Positions 7,336-15,043 of a stretch of DNA of 22,238 bases are shown piece by piece. Location: the NCBI GenBank assembly GCA_902464035.1, contig CABQHT010000033.1, positions 1 to 22,238 of the forward strand. Direction: 5' to 3'. Source of the DNA: an uncultured Collinsella sp. Its GTDB lineage: Bacteria; Actinomycetota; Coriobacteriia; Coriobacteriales; Coriobacteriaceae. Position numbers and translations under genes: made by a program. A model generated the notes under the pieces. The model saw nothing but the letters and a program-made list of their open reading frames with translations. It was not told the DNA's origin and searched no databases. Positions within the stretch are counted from its first letter, which is position 1; every line of letters begins with the position of its first letter.

Positions 7336-7567
7336 CCAAGTGAGTAGACTTGTTTGGATCTGTCGAGCACATTGCGGGTAGCGCCCAACAAAACCGCAGG
7401 TCAGAACTGTGGCGCATTTGGTCGTGCTTCGCCTCCTGCAAAAAGCCTACTCACTTGGTTTTACTGCTAGAAAACCGCCGCGAGGGAAAGTAGCTCCCTC
7501 GCGGCGGTTTTTGGCGTTTGCCCAGATAAAAGCTGCCAAAATAAACCTGTCCCTTTTTGGCAGGTTA
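7336..7567. repeat. Intergenic repeat, copy A, with inverted ends and hairpin
   Basis: The first 123 bp are bounded by 12-bp perfect inverted repeats (CCAAGTGAGTAG at 7336-7347, CTACTCACTTGG at 7447-7458). A perfect 17-bp hairpin then runs into Ts (7471-7487 with 7495-7511), and an AACCTGCC-rich tail spans 7517-7567. The same three parts recur in the same order at 15346-15558, and the tail recurs inverted at 21892-21941. The last three bases form the stop codon of the LuxR gene on the minus strand. No reading frame spans it; it may be a mobile-like repeat, a shared terminator or a small RNA. Confidence 0.8.
7471..7512. terminator. Bidirectional hairpin terminator inside repeat copy A
   Basis: A 17-bp perfect stem from AAAACCGCCGCGAGGGA, with a 7-nt loop and T runs on both strands. 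It can end the LuxR-type transcript on the minus strand and anything coming from the left on the plus strand. Confidence 0.75.
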
Positions 7568-8530
7568 TCGCTTCCAAAAGTGGAGGATGAGCGTCGTGCG
7601 GTTTTGCTGTTCGGTTTTGACCAGGATGTTGTGGATGTGGGTCTTGACGGTGCCCACGGCAAGGAATAGCTCGTCAGCGATCTCTTGGTTCGATTTGCCC
7701 AGTACGACCAGACGCATAACTTCGGTCTCACGGTTGGAGAGCTTGTAGGCGTTGCGATAGAAGGGCATCTGCTCTTCGATGTGTCGATCAAGATCGCTGA
7801 CGTTCTTTTCCTCGGGCGCCTCCTGCATGCGGATTGAAAGCACGTGGTAGGAGTAGATGATCAGCAGAATCGCAAAGTAGCAGGCAAAGACGTTTTCGCT
7901 AAAGTTGCGCTCGGACAGATATAGTTGCAGCCAAGAGGGCGCCAGACTCATGGGGACAATCAGAATGTTGTAGAAATCCTCGGCAACGATGCAACCGACC
8001 AGAATAGCGCCGATAATCAGGTGCTTTCGTTGGTTGTTAACGCGTGCCTTCAGCTCGACTTGCGTGCTCTTGCGTGCCGTCCAAAAGATATATAGCCCCA
8101 CGAAAACAAGGAATACCTGACGCATCGTGTAGTAGAGCCATTGATGAATGGGGCCGTAGGGGACAGCGACGATAATCAGCAGCTCGCTCAGCAAGAACGT
8201 TGCGACGGGAATGACAAACTGCTTTTTTGAATGCTTGTCGAGCAAATCCATGGCAATGAGCCAAATAAAAGCCTGCGAAGCGGTCGCCACAAAGGTCCGC
8301 AACACAGGCATGGTAATTGAGTAATAGTCGCTGGCTGGAAAACTCTGGTTTTGCAGCGTGTATTCAAAAAAGAAAATCTCGGTCATCTCGATGGCATAGC
8401 AGATAAATACGCCGCTGCCATAGATAAAGAAGCGTCGACGAGATGAGGCATAGGCGGCAAGCGAGAGCACCGCCGTCACAATACAGATCACGAGTATCGC
8501 TAGGGTATAGAAGAACATCAGGGTGTTCAT
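7565..8530 (-). CDS. Membrane-bound LuxR-type regulator, AguR-like
   Basis: About 321 aa. The N-terminal two thirds is hydrophobic, with roughly seven membrane segments (TM1 in FFYTLAILVICIVTAVLSL). The C-terminus, after SNRETEVMRLVVLGKSNQEI, is a LuxR/GerE helix-turn-helix with ELFLAVGTVKTHIHNILVKT. It is thus a one-component sensor that binds DNA from the membrane. In Lactococcus and Streptococcus agmatine clusters the activator AguR is a membrane-anchored LuxR-type protein encoded next to putrescine carbamoyltransferase. The same arrangement here, divergent from ptcA, makes an agmatine-sensing role a good inference, not proven. The ATG at 8530 starts just before TM1; ATG 8545 and TTG 8599 are in-frame alternatives, all with weak ribosome sites. 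The stop codon lies in repeat copy A. Confidence 0.85.
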   Translation of the reverse strand: MNTLMFFYTLAILVICIVTAVLSLAAYASSRRRFFIYGSGVFICYAIEMTEIFFFEYTLQNQSFPASDYYSITMPVLRTFVATASQAFIWLIAMDLLDKHSKKQFVIPVATFLLSELLIIVAVPYGPIHQWLYYTMRQVFLVFVGLYIFWTARKSTQVELKARVNNQRKHLIIGAILVGCIVAEDFYNILIVPMSLAPSWLQLYLSERNFSENVFACYFAILLIIYSYHVLSIRMQEAPEEKNVSDLDRHIEEQMPFYRNAYKLSNRETEVMRLVVLGKSNQEIADELFLAVGTVKTHIHNILVKTEQQNRTTLILHFWKR

Positions 8531-8647
8531 CTGCCACCGTCCCATCTCATTTATTCTATGGCCGAGCTCTGTATACCTTGTGGGATATAGACGTCTCAAC
8601 CCTTCGTTTCATTGCGGATTAGGCGCCGAGATACAGCATAGCCGTAT

Positions 8648-8737
8648 ACCGTTCGCGGTTCTAGATGGTAAACCCCCTGTAAACTCTTGACCTGCGGGTT
8701 TATATTGGTTTAGAGGGGGTGTAACTCCGTGAACGGT
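8648..8737. promoter_or_regulatory. Nested dyads in the aguR-like/ptcA divergent region
   Basis: Three roughly concentric symmetries surround TTGACC (8687-8692), a candidate -35 box. The outer is ACCGTTCGCGG (8648-8658) with CCGTGAACGGT (8727-8737), 10 of 11 complementary. The middle is ACCCCCT (8672-8678) with AGGGGGT (8714-8720). The inner is paired GTAAAC repeats (8668 and 8679) facing paired GTTTA repeats (8698 and 8708), each pair about one helical turn apart. This is what a dimeric or tetrameric activator site would look like, probably for the adjacent LuxR regulator. The -10 box is not clear. Confidence 0.6.
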
Positions 8738-8784
8738 CTTTAATCCCGAATAAACTAGGTAAAAATTGCATACGGGTGAATGAT

Positions 8785-8842
8785 GGTCTTGTCAACACGA
8801 GGCGTGATGTTCGAGCGCCTCATAGTAATAGTCGGCAAGACC
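8785..8842 (+). promoter_or_regulatory. Structured leader of ptcA
   Basis: GGTCTTG (8785-8791) pairs with CAAGACC (8836-8842), and inside it GAGGCG (8799-8804) pairs with CGCCTC (8816-8821). The fold ends a few bases before the ribosome site (GGAAAGGA) of ptcA. It may influence translation or mRNA stability; no known riboswitch class was recognised. Confidence 0.4.
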
Positions 8843-8860
8843 GGCGGAAAGGAAATCGAC

Positions 8861-9934
8861 ATGGCACTGCCTAAGGATTTCATCGACACCAACGACTTCA
8901 CCAAAGAGCAGATCCTGGCTATTGAGGATCTTGGCCTGGCAATGAAGAAGGCCATCAAGGTTGACGGTTATTATCCGCACCTGCTCCGCAACAAGAGCCT
9001 TGGCATGATCTTCCAGCAGGTCTCCACCCGCACTCGTCTTTCCTTCGAGACCGCTATGACCGACCTCGGCGGCCATGCTCAGTTCTATGGCCCTGGCACC
9101 ATCCAGCTCGGCGGTCACGAGTCCCTGGGCGACACCGCTCGCGTTATGGGCTCGCTGCTCGACATCATGATGGCTCGCGTTGACCGTCACAAGGACGTCG
9201 TCGGCCTCGCCGAGGGCTCCGCTGTGCCCGTCATCAACGGCATGTCCGAGTTCAACCATCCCACGCAGGAGATGGGCGACCTCATGACCATGCTCGAGAA
9301 CCTCCCCGAGGGCAAGAAGATCGAGGACTGCACCCTGGCCTTCATCGGCGACGCCACCCAGGTCTGCGTCTCCCTCATGTTCATCGCCTCCAAGGTCGGC
9401 ATGAAGTTTGTCCAGTTTGGACCTAAGGGCCACCAGATCCCCGACGGCGGCCTGCACGTTGGCACCGTCGAGGAGCGCGCCGAGTTCGGCAAGCAGATGA
9501 TGGCCATCGCCGAGGAGAACTGCAAGGTCTCCGGTGGCTCCATCGTCATCTCCGACGACATCGAGTGCATCAAGGGCGCCGACTTCATCTACACCGACGT
9601 GTGGTATGGCCTGTACGACGAGGAGGTCTCGGGCGAGAACTACATGGACGTGTTCTATCCCAAGTATCAGGTCACCATGGACATGATGAACTTCGCCGGC
9701 CCCAACTCCAAGTTCATGCACTGCCTGCCGGCCACCCGCAACGAGGAGGTCGTCGACGAAGTCATGGACGATCCCGAGCGCTCCCTGTGCTGGGTCGAGG
9801 CCGAGAACCGCAAGCACTCCATCCGTGCTCTCCTTGCCGCCCTGGGCAAGCGCACCCCGCTCAACGACGAGGGTGTCGAGTACTCCGCCAAGGCTGAGCT
9901 CCACGCCGCTCTCGAGGCTCTCGAGCAGCTCTAA
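8861..9934 (+). CDS. ptcA: Putrescine carbamoyltransferase
   Basis: This 357-aa enzyme interconverts N-carbamoylputrescine plus phosphate and putrescine plus carbamoyl phosphate in the cytoplasm, the second step of the agmatine deiminase pathway. The carbamoyl-phosphate motif STRTR is at 55-59, HPTQ at 133-136 and HCLPATR at 287-293. The stretches YGPGTIQLGGHE (76-87), FIGDATQVC and YTDVWYGLY match putrescine rather than ornithine carbamoyltransferases, and a C-terminal helical extension (about 335-357) is also typical. Adjacent agmatine deiminases support the choice. The frame is open from 8780, but ATG 8861 has AAAGGA about nine bases upstream and the expected N-terminus. Codons are strongly biased to C/G endings, suggesting high expression. 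Genes for two antiporters and a deiminase follow on the same strand. Confidence 0.93.
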   Translation: MALPKDFIDTNDFTKEQILAIEDLGLAMKKAIKVDGYYPHLLRNKSLGMIFQQVSTRTRLSFETAMTDLGGHAQFYGPGTIQLGGHESLGDTARVMGSLLDIMMARVDRHKDVVGLAEGSAVPVINGMSEFNHPTQEMGDLMTMLENLPEGKKIEDCTLAFIGDATQVCVSLMFIASKVGMKFVQFGPKGHQIPDGGLHVGTVEERAEFGKQMMAIAEENCKVSGGSIVISDDIECIKGADFIYTDVWYGLYDEEVSGENYMDVFYPKYQVTMDMMNFAGPNSKFMHCLPATRNEEVVDEVMDDPERSLCWVEAENRKHSIRALLAALGKRTPLNDEGVEYSAKAELHAALEALEQL

Positions 9935-9960
9935 GCCTCAAGGCTTCTAAAAGCACGTTT

Positions 9961-10036
9961 GCGGGCGGCGGATGCTCGTCTCCTGTCGCCCGCTCACCGA
10001 GGCCCAAGCAATTGCCTTAATACCTTAGGGCCTCGG
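9961..10036 (+). promoter_or_regulatory. Two hairpins between ptcA and the first antiporter
   Basis: GCGGGCG (9961-9967) pairs with CGCCCGC (9987-9993), and CCGAGGCCC (9997-10005) pairs perfectly with GGGCCTCGG (10028-10036). Neither is followed by a T run. They may act as mRNA-processing or partial attenuation structures that set the ratio of enzyme to transporter. Confidence 0.4.
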
Positions 10037-10067
10037 ATCTGTCCAAGACTGAGCGAAGGAGCTCATC

Positions 10068-11507
10068 ATGAGCGACGGAAAGAAAAAGCTTTCCTTCTTG
10101 ACGGTCATTTCGACCATCATCTGCGTCGTCTTCGTTTGCGAGGCCGCCGCTCCTGCTGCTGCCATTGGCAACCAGCAGTTCTTCTGGTGGATCTTCCTGA
10201 TCCTGACCTTCCTGCTTCCCTACGGCATGGTTGTCGCCGAGCTCGGTACCACCTATGACGGCGAGGGCGGCATTTACGACTGGGTACGCGATGGCCTGGG
10301 CGACAAATGGGGCGCCCGCATCTCGTACTACTACTGGGTCAACTACCCGCTGTGGATCGCCTCGCTGGCTACCATGTTCCCTGACATTTTGGGCATGGTC
10401 TTTGGCGTCGAGTTCAACTTGATCGCCAAGATGGGTATCGATCTTGCCTTTGTGTGGATCGTCTACCTCATGGGCCGCTCCAAGGCGGCCGACTCCGAGT
10501 GGGTCCTTAACGGTGGCGCCATCATCAAGGTCGCCGTCGCCGTTATCGTTGGCGCTTTGGGCATTTGGTATGCCATGGAGAACGGTTTTGCGAACGACAT
10601 GTCCGCTGCCACCTTCCTGCCCGAGCTCACCAACACCAACGCTCTCGGCTACCTGTCGATCATCATCTTTAACTTCATGGGCTTCGAGGTCATCTGCACC
10701 ATGACCGACGACATGGCCGATCCCGCTCGCGATATCCCCAAGGCTATCATCGTCGGTGGCCTGTCCATCGCCGTGATCTACCTGTTCGCTGGCTTTGGCA
10801 TCGGCGCTGCGGTGCCGGCCGATTCCATCGACCCCGACTACGGCATGATCGTCGCAGTCCAGACCATGGTGGGCGACTCCATGATCTTTAAGGTCATCTG
10901 CATCGCCTTCCTGATCACCCTGTTCGCCAACATGGCCGCTTGGTCCTTCGGCGTTAACTCCGTTGCTCGCTACGCTGCCGAGCACGGCAACATGCCCAAG
11001 GTCTTCGCCTCGATGATCTCGGATGACGACATGCCCAACGGCGCCAACCTGGTCAACGCCGTCGTTGCCTCCCTGGTGCTGTGCCTGCAGCTCGTTCCCA
11101 TCGACGCCATCTCCAACGGTGTCTTCTGGATGCTCTTCGGCACCTCCGTCGTCTTCCTGCTGCTGACCTACATCCCGATGTTCCCGGCGTTCCTCAACCT
11201 TCGTAAGAACGACCCCAACCGCGAGCGCATCTTCACGTTCCCGTTTAAGGGCGCCATGATGAAGGTCATGCTGGCCATCCCCTGCATCGAGCTGGTCCTG
11301 GCCATCGTCGCAACGCTGGTGCCGTTCTCCGCCGCCGAGATTGGCGACAAGCTCCCGATGATCGTTATCTTCATCGTGCTCGTGCTCATCGGCGAGGTCG
11401 TCCGCGTCGTCAGCGCTAAGGGCCGCGAGACCGAGTACAAGGGTCTGACCCCTGAGCTCGCAGCCCAGCGTCTCGCTGAGGAGGCCGCCGAGGCCGAGGA
11501 GAACTAG
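10068..11507 (+). CDS. APC-superfamily agmatine/putrescine antiporter (paralog 1)
   Basis: A 479-aa, about 12-segment transporter of the amino acid/polyamine/organocation superfamily. It begins MSDGKKKLSFLTVISTIICVVF and has the conserved early stretch EAAAPAAAIGNQQFFWW, FLLPYGMVVAELGTTY, and an intracellular GEGGIYDWV. Its acidic tail ends EEAAEAEEN. Lying between ptcA and agmatine deiminase, it most likely exchanges external agmatine for internal putrescine, like AguD/AgcD (inference from context; glutamate/GABA-type antiporters share the fold). ATG 10068 has AAGGAG seven bases upstream. A second copy at 13599 is very similar in the membrane core, including the YIPMFPAF stretch, but has a shorter, basic tail. 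Codon bias suggests copy 1 is the more highly expressed. Confidence 0.85.
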   Translation: MSDGKKKLSFLTVISTIICVVFVCEAAAPAAAIGNQQFFWWIFLILTFLLPYGMVVAELGTTYDGEGGIYDWVRDGLGDKWGARISYYYWVNYPLWIASLATMFPDILGMVFGVEFNLIAKMGIDLAFVWIVYLMGRSKAADSEWVLNGGAIIKVAVAVIVGALGIWYAMENGFANDMSAATFLPELTNTNALGYLSIIIFNFMGFEVICTMTDDMADPARDIPKAIIVGGLSIAVIYLFAGFGIGAAVPADSIDPDYGMIVAVQTMVGDSMIFKVICIAFLITLFANMAAWSFGVNSVARYAAEHGNMPKVFASMISDDDMPNGANLVNAVVASLVLCLQLVPIDAISNGVFWMLFGTSVVFLLLTYIPMFPAFLNLRKNDPNRERIFTFPFKGAMMKVMLAIPCIELVLAIVATLVPFSAAEIGDKLPMIVIFIVLVLIGEVVRVVSAKGRETEYKGLTPELAAQRLAEEAAEAEEN

Positions 11508-11557
11508 AGCACCCGGTTCTGGGGCTCCAACCCTCATCATCTTCTAACCATTCCCCC

Positions 11558-11787
11558 GGGGTGGGTGTGAGCGATAGCTCCGGTAACCACCGCCCACCCC
11601 AATCTCTCTTCCGTATCCTTCGTGCGTTTTGTCTCCGCGCACTTGGTTACGTCGTCGCTTGCCGGTGCGACTCCGTGAAAACCGGCACCGGGCGCCCCGA
11701 CCTTTGCCGGGGAACGGGCGCCTACCATCTCTTGGTTTTAGGCTGCGGGTAACCCGCCCGCAGCAAGCGATCGTTCGATTTGGAGGA
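11558..11787 (+). promoter_or_regulatory. Highly structured leader of agmatine deiminase 1
   Basis: The 286-bp gap after the antiporter holds successive hairpins: GGGGTGGG (11558-11565) with CCCACCCC (11593-11600); GCCGGT/ACCGGC starting near 11660; a GC-rich fold around CCCCG/CGGGG at about 11696-11722; and CTGCGGG (11743-11749) with CCCGCAG (11757-11763). The ribosome site GGAGGA follows at 11781-11786. No clear promoter or gene was seen. The local sequence CCGGTGCGACTCCG resembles a fragment of cobalamin riboswitches, but the other conserved boxes are missing. Confidence 0.45.
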
Positions 11788-11793
11788 AATCTT

Positions 11794-12999
11794 ATGCGTA
11801 CGATCACCGAGTCCGAGTCCACCCCCAAGGCCGACGGCTTCTTCATGCCCGCCGAGTTCGCCCCGCAGGATCGCGTGTGGATGGGCTGGCCCCACCGCAC
11901 CGACACCTGGGCCCACGGCGCCAAGCCGGCCCAGAAGCAGTATGCCGCCATCGCCCGCGCCATCTCCGAGTTCACCCCGGTCTATATGTGCGCCAACCAG
12001 GTCGACTACGCCAACTGCAAGGCCGTCTTCGAGAACGACGAGAACGTCACCGTCATCGAGATGACCACCGACGACGCCTGGTTCCGCGACACTGCCGCCA
12101 CCTACGTCATCAACGGCAAGGGCGAGAAGCGCGCCAACCACTGGCACTTCAACGCCTACGGCGGCCTCGTCGACGGCCTGTACTTCCCGTGGGACAAGGA
12201 CGAGCAGATCGCCCTCAAGATGGCTGAGCTCTCCGGCTGCCGCCGCTATCGTCCCGATGACATGATCCTCGAGGGCGGCTCCATCACCGTCGACGGCGAG
12301 GGCACCCTTGTCGTGACCGACCAGTGCCTGCTTTCCCCGGGCCGCACCTGCTCTGCGGTTTTGGAGGAGGAAGAGGATCCCGAGTCCATCTGGCCCAAGT
12401 ACCACAAGAAGTTTGAGCCCTGGAGCGAGGAGCTTCGCGCCTACATGGACGAGCACCTCAAGGATTACCTGGGTGTCGAGAAGGTCATCTGGGTCAAGGA
12501 GGGCATCGACCCCGAGGAGACCAACGGCCACATCGACGACGTCGCCACGTTCATCGCGCCGGGCGTCATGGCCTGCATTTGGACCGACGATCCCGAGTAT
12601 CCGTTCTACGAGCAGTGCCACGCTGCCTACGAGACCCTCTCCAACGCCGTCGACGCCAAGGGCCGCAAGATGAAGGTCTACAAGCTCTGCATGCCCGTGA
12701 ACCCGCTGTTCATGGACCAGGCTTCCTGCGACACCATCGACGCCGACGAGAACGCCGAGCCGCGCGTCCCCGACGAGCCGCTGATCGCCTCCTACATGAA
12801 CTACCTCGTGACCAACCACGGCGTTATCGTCCCGCAGTACGGCGACGAGAACGACCAGCTGGCCGTCGACACGCTCCAGAAGATCTACGACGAGGTCTGG
12901 GGCGAGGGCGTCTACAAGTGCGTCGGCGTTCAGTCCGAGCAGGTCGTCTTCGGTGGCGGCAACATCCACTGCATTACTCAGCAGGAGCCGTCCGCGTAA
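11794..12999 (+). CDS. aguA: Agmatine deiminase (paralog 1)
   Basis: This 401-aa guanidino-group hydrolase converts agmatine to N-carbamoylputrescine and ammonia in the cytoplasm. Family landmarks are GWPHRTDTW (31-39), DDAWFRDTAATYVIN (93-107), HFNAYGG (118-124), ILEGGS (158-163), NGHIDDV with catalytic His246, and the nucleophile Cys393 in GGGNIHCITQQEP. The frame is open from 11629, but ATG 11794 with GGAGGA eight bases upstream matches the paralog's start. It is longer than usual (paralog 2 has 373 aa) because of an acidic/aromatic insertion at about 184-211 (EEEEDPESIWPKYHKKFEPW) after QCLL. A few positions near the C-terminus are also divergent (EQVVFGGGN). It may therefore differ in substrate or oligomer form. 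Extreme C/G codon bias suggests high expression. Confidence 0.92.
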   Translation: MRTITESESTPKADGFFMPAEFAPQDRVWMGWPHRTDTWAHGAKPAQKQYAAIARAISEFTPVYMCANQVDYANCKAVFENDENVTVIEMTTDDAWFRDTAATYVINGKGEKRANHWHFNAYGGLVDGLYFPWDKDEQIALKMAELSGCRRYRPDDMILEGGSITVDGEGTLVVTDQCLLSPGRTCSAVLEEEEDPESIWPKYHKKFEPWSEELRAYMDEHLKDYLGVEKVIWVKEGIDPEETNGHIDDVATFIAPGVMACIWTDDPEYPFYEQCHAAYETLSNAVDAKGRKMKVYKLCMPVNPLFMDQASCDTIDADENAEPRVPDEPLIASYMNYLVTNHGVIVPQYGDENDQLAVDTLQKIYDEVWGEGVYKCVGVQSEQVVFGGGNIHCITQQEPSA

Positions 13000-13011
13000 T
13001 TGTCTGTCTTC

Positions 13012-13099
13012 CCGAGGCACGGCACCTTGCCCTTCAATCGTCGGGCATGACCCTTAAGGTCTATGCCCTCCTCTTTCAGGGCAATCTGCCGCACCTCGG
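13012..13099 (+). other. Long imperfect hairpin in the aguA 3' region
   Basis: From outside in, five stems stack in order: CCGAGG/CCTCGG, GGCA/TGCC, TTGCCCT/AGGGCAA, then GGGCAT/ATGCCC and ACC/GGT, separated by symmetric 3x3 and 2x2 loops and one larger loop. The structure covers 88 nt, starting 13 bases after the deiminase stop. It lacks a T run, so it is not a standard terminator and might stabilise the 3' end or be a processed small RNA. Confidence 0.55.
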
Positions 13100-13250
13100 A
13101 AACCCAGCCAATCACGCAGACGCTTAATCGTCTGGCTTCCTGAGCCGTGATGCTTCGGGAACCCAGCCGATCAATCGGACGGTCGGTGAATCGGACCATC
13201 TCGGGGCATTGATGGTCGGTTTATTCGATGTCTTGGTCGGCTGGGTTTTT
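13098..13250 (+). terminator. Terminator with two competing 5' arms
   Basis: TCGGCTGGGTT (13237-13247), running into more Ts, can pair with AACCCAGCCGA at 13160-13170 (11 bp) or with the near-identical AACCCAGCC at 13101-13109 (9 bp). The two left arms belong to a 17-bp direct repeat (13098-13114 and 13157-13173, 15 of 17 identical). A small hairpin (CAGACG/CGTCTG) lies between them. Confidence 0.5.
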
Positions 13251-13254
13251 CTTT

Positions 13255-13286
13255 GGGCACTCCGTTGCCTCCACTTCGGAGTGCCC
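13255..13286 (+). terminator. Second hairpin after agmatine deiminase 1
   Basis: GGGCACTCCG (13255-13264) pairs perfectly with CGGAGTGCCC (13277-13286) around a 12-nt loop. Only three Ts follow after a short gap, so termination strength is uncertain. Confidence 0.5.
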
Positions 13287-13300
13287 GCCTCTTTGATTGA

Positions 13301-13373
13301 GTACGCGTCTGATCTGGGATTTATTGCGGGTTAGGCCAATTGTTCGCTTGAATATCCCAGGTCAGACGCGTAC
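13301..13373. repeat. 22-bp inverted repeat upstream of the second antiporter
   Basis: GTACGCGTCTGATCTGGGAT (13301-13320, continuing two bases) is complementary at 20 of 22 positions to 13352-13373, around a 29-nt loop. Both mismatches would be G-U-compatible or at the loop end in RNA. It could be an operator-scale dyad or an RNA stem in the leader of the second antiporter. Confidence 0.6.
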
Positions 13374-13426
13374 CCAATTGCCGAAAGTTTCCGGGCGCAA
13401 ACGCGACCGTTTTGATCGGAGTATCT

Positions 13427-13609
13427 ATGTACCAGCGTATCGTTATCTACACGCGCCTGTTCCGCGAGCGTTGGTCCAACAATTGCATCCTCTCTTCTCT
13501 TTGGGATGGCACCTGCACCGGTGACGCGGCCTGCAACCCTACCTTGGGCTGCGCCTTCGGTACAGATGCCATCCTTTTTGCTGTAGGGGGAGCGTGTCGT
13601 GGCAGGTAA
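13427..13609 (+). CDS. Possible 60-aa leader ORF overlapping antiporter 2
   Basis: ATG 13427 has GGAG five bases upstream and reads MYQRIVIYTRLFRERWSNNC and on to a stop at 13607-13609, eleven bases inside the antiporter gene. The product has several Cys and an Ala/Phe-rich end but no recognised domain. The overlap would allow translational coupling to the antiporter. It may equally be a chance frame in leader RNA. No other gene is seen in 13000-13598. Confidence 0.25.
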   Translation: MYQRIVIYTRLFRERWSNNCILSSLWDGTCTGDAACNPTLGCAFGTDAILFAVGGACRGR

Positions 13610-15008
13610 AAAGTTCTCCCTGTTCGAGGTCATCCTCTCGGTTATCTGCGTTGTCTTTACCATCGAGGCGGCCGCTCCGGCATCTGCCATGGGTAACGTG
13701 CAGTTCTTCTGGTGGATCTTCCTCATCATTACGTTTTTGCTTCCCTATGGCCTGGTGGTGGCCGAGCTCGGTACGGCGTTCGATTCCGAGGGCGGCCTGT
13801 ACGATTGGGTTCGCCTGGGCTTGGGCGACCGTTGGGGCGCCCGCTGCTCCTGGTGCTATTGGGTCAACTTTCCACTGTGGGTGGCAAGTATCGCCTGCAT
13901 GTTCCCCAGTGTCATCAATGCGGTATGGGGCATCGAATTTTCGCTTGGGGTCCGAATTGCCATCGAGCTTGCCTTTGTGTGGGGCGTCACGGTCATGGCA
14001 ATGCAGCCGGTGGCCGAGGCCGATTGGGTCATGGATGGCGGCGCCGTCATCAAGGTGCTCATTACCGCCGTGGTGGGAATCATCGGCATCTGGTTTGCCT
14101 GCAACAACGGCTTTGCCAACGATATGTCGTTTAAGACATTTGTCCCCGATCTGGGAGACACTAACTCACTGACGTATCTTTCAATCATCCTATTCAACTT
14201 TATGGGCTTTGAGGTGGTTGCGACCTTTGCCAGCACGATGAAGAACCCATCGCGCGATATCCCCAAGGCGGTTATCGCCGGTGGCGTTGCCATCGCGGCG
14301 ATCTACATTATCTGTGGCATCGGTATTGGAGCCGCGGTTCCCACCGAGCAGCTTTCACTCGATTCGGGCATTGTGGACGCGGTTGCCGCCATGGTGGGGC
14401 GCGCTCACCCGCTGACGATGGTCGTGGGCGTGGCCTTTCTGGTAACGCTGTTTGCCAACATGATCTGTTGGAGCTTTGGCGTCAACAACGTGGCGAGCTA
14501 TGCCGCGCGCCATGGCAACATGCCGCGTCCCTTTGCGCTGGTGTCCAAGAAGACCGGCATGCCCAACGGCTCAGCACTCATTAACGGTTGTTTTGCCAGC
14601 TTGGTGCTGCTACTTCAGATTCCGCTGGGCGAAGGTTCCGACGTCTTTTGGGTCTTCTTCTCGATGAACGTCGTCTTTCTGCTCATGAGCTATATCCCGA
14701 TGTTCCCGGCGTTTTGGCGCCTGCGTAAATACGACGACCGCCCCCGTGTATTCCGCGCGCCCTTCGAGGGCAAGGTGCTTGCGGTAGCGCTTGCGGTGCC
14801 GGTGGTAGAACTCGTGCTTTCGATTGTTGCGACAACCGTGCCGCTTAACAGCTCGCCCGCCGAGATGTCAAAGTTGCCGATCCTCATGGGTGTGGTGATC
14901 GGCGTGTTGCTGGGCGAGGTTTCGCGCCTCATATCGCGCCGCGGCCGCAGCATCGACAATCCCGGCGTTGGCGCAAGGGGGACAGGTCGCTTTGCACCAA
15001 AACAGTAG
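13599..15008 (+). CDS. APC-superfamily agmatine/putrescine antiporter (paralog 2)
   Basis: A 469-aa, about 12-segment transporter, closely similar to the antiporter at 10068 through most of its length (EAAAPASAMGNVQFFWW, FLLPYGLVVAELGTAF, FNFMGFEVV, SFGVNNVASYAARHGNMPRP, YIPMFPAF). It starts with GTG at 13599, supported by GGGGGAG six bases upstream and by alignment with paralog 1. The tail is shorter and basic (ARGTGRFAPKQ), unlike the acidic tail of paralog 1. Codon usage is more relaxed, which suggests lower or conditional expression. With a deiminase paralog downstream it may serve a second agmatine module, or transport a related guanidino or polyamine substrate (inference). Confidence 0.85.
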   Translation: MAGKKFSLFEVILSVICVVFTIEAAAPASAMGNVQFFWWIFLIITFLLPYGLVVAELGTAFDSEGGLYDWVRLGLGDRWGARCSWCYWVNFPLWVASIACMFPSVINAVWGIEFSLGVRIAIELAFVWGVTVMAMQPVAEADWVMDGGAVIKVLITAVVGIIGIWFACNNGFANDMSFKTFVPDLGDTNSLTYLSIILFNFMGFEVVATFASTMKNPSRDIPKAVIAGGVAIAAIYIICGIGIGAAVPTEQLSLDSGIVDAVAAMVGRAHPLTMVVGVAFLVTLFANMICWSFGVNNVASYAARHGNMPRPFALVSKKTGMPNGSALINGCFASLVLLLQIPLGEGSDVFWVFFSMNVVFLLMSYIPMFPAFWRLRKYDDRPRVFRAPFEGKVLAVALAVPVVELVLSIVATTVPLNSSPAEMSKLPILMGVVIGVLLGEVSRLISRRGRSIDNPGVGARGTGRFAPKQ

Positions 15009-15043
15009 CGCCGCGAGTTGTGCGGTGCTAGATGCATCTTGGA

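Noticed and set aside
8780..8860. 27-residue N-terminal extension of putrescine carbamoyltransferase
   Set aside because: It covers the leader hairpin, has no ribosome site and is absent from the family; ATG 8861 is supported.
8792..9904. Long minus-strand frame antisense to ptcA (and similar frames opposite the aldolase, antiporter 1 and both deiminases)
   Set aside because: These mirror strong codon bias of the true genes on the other strand, with low-complexity Gly/Val/Asp/His-rich products and no family resemblance.
11655..11730. Cobalamin-riboswitch-like sequence CCGGTGCGACTCCG before deiminase 1
   Set aside because: Only one short box is similar; the other conserved cobalamin boxes are not found and the gene has no B12 link.
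11629..11793. 55-residue Arg-rich extension of agmatine deiminase 1
   Set aside because: It translates GC-rich leader structure; paralog 2 and the ribosome site support the start at 11794.
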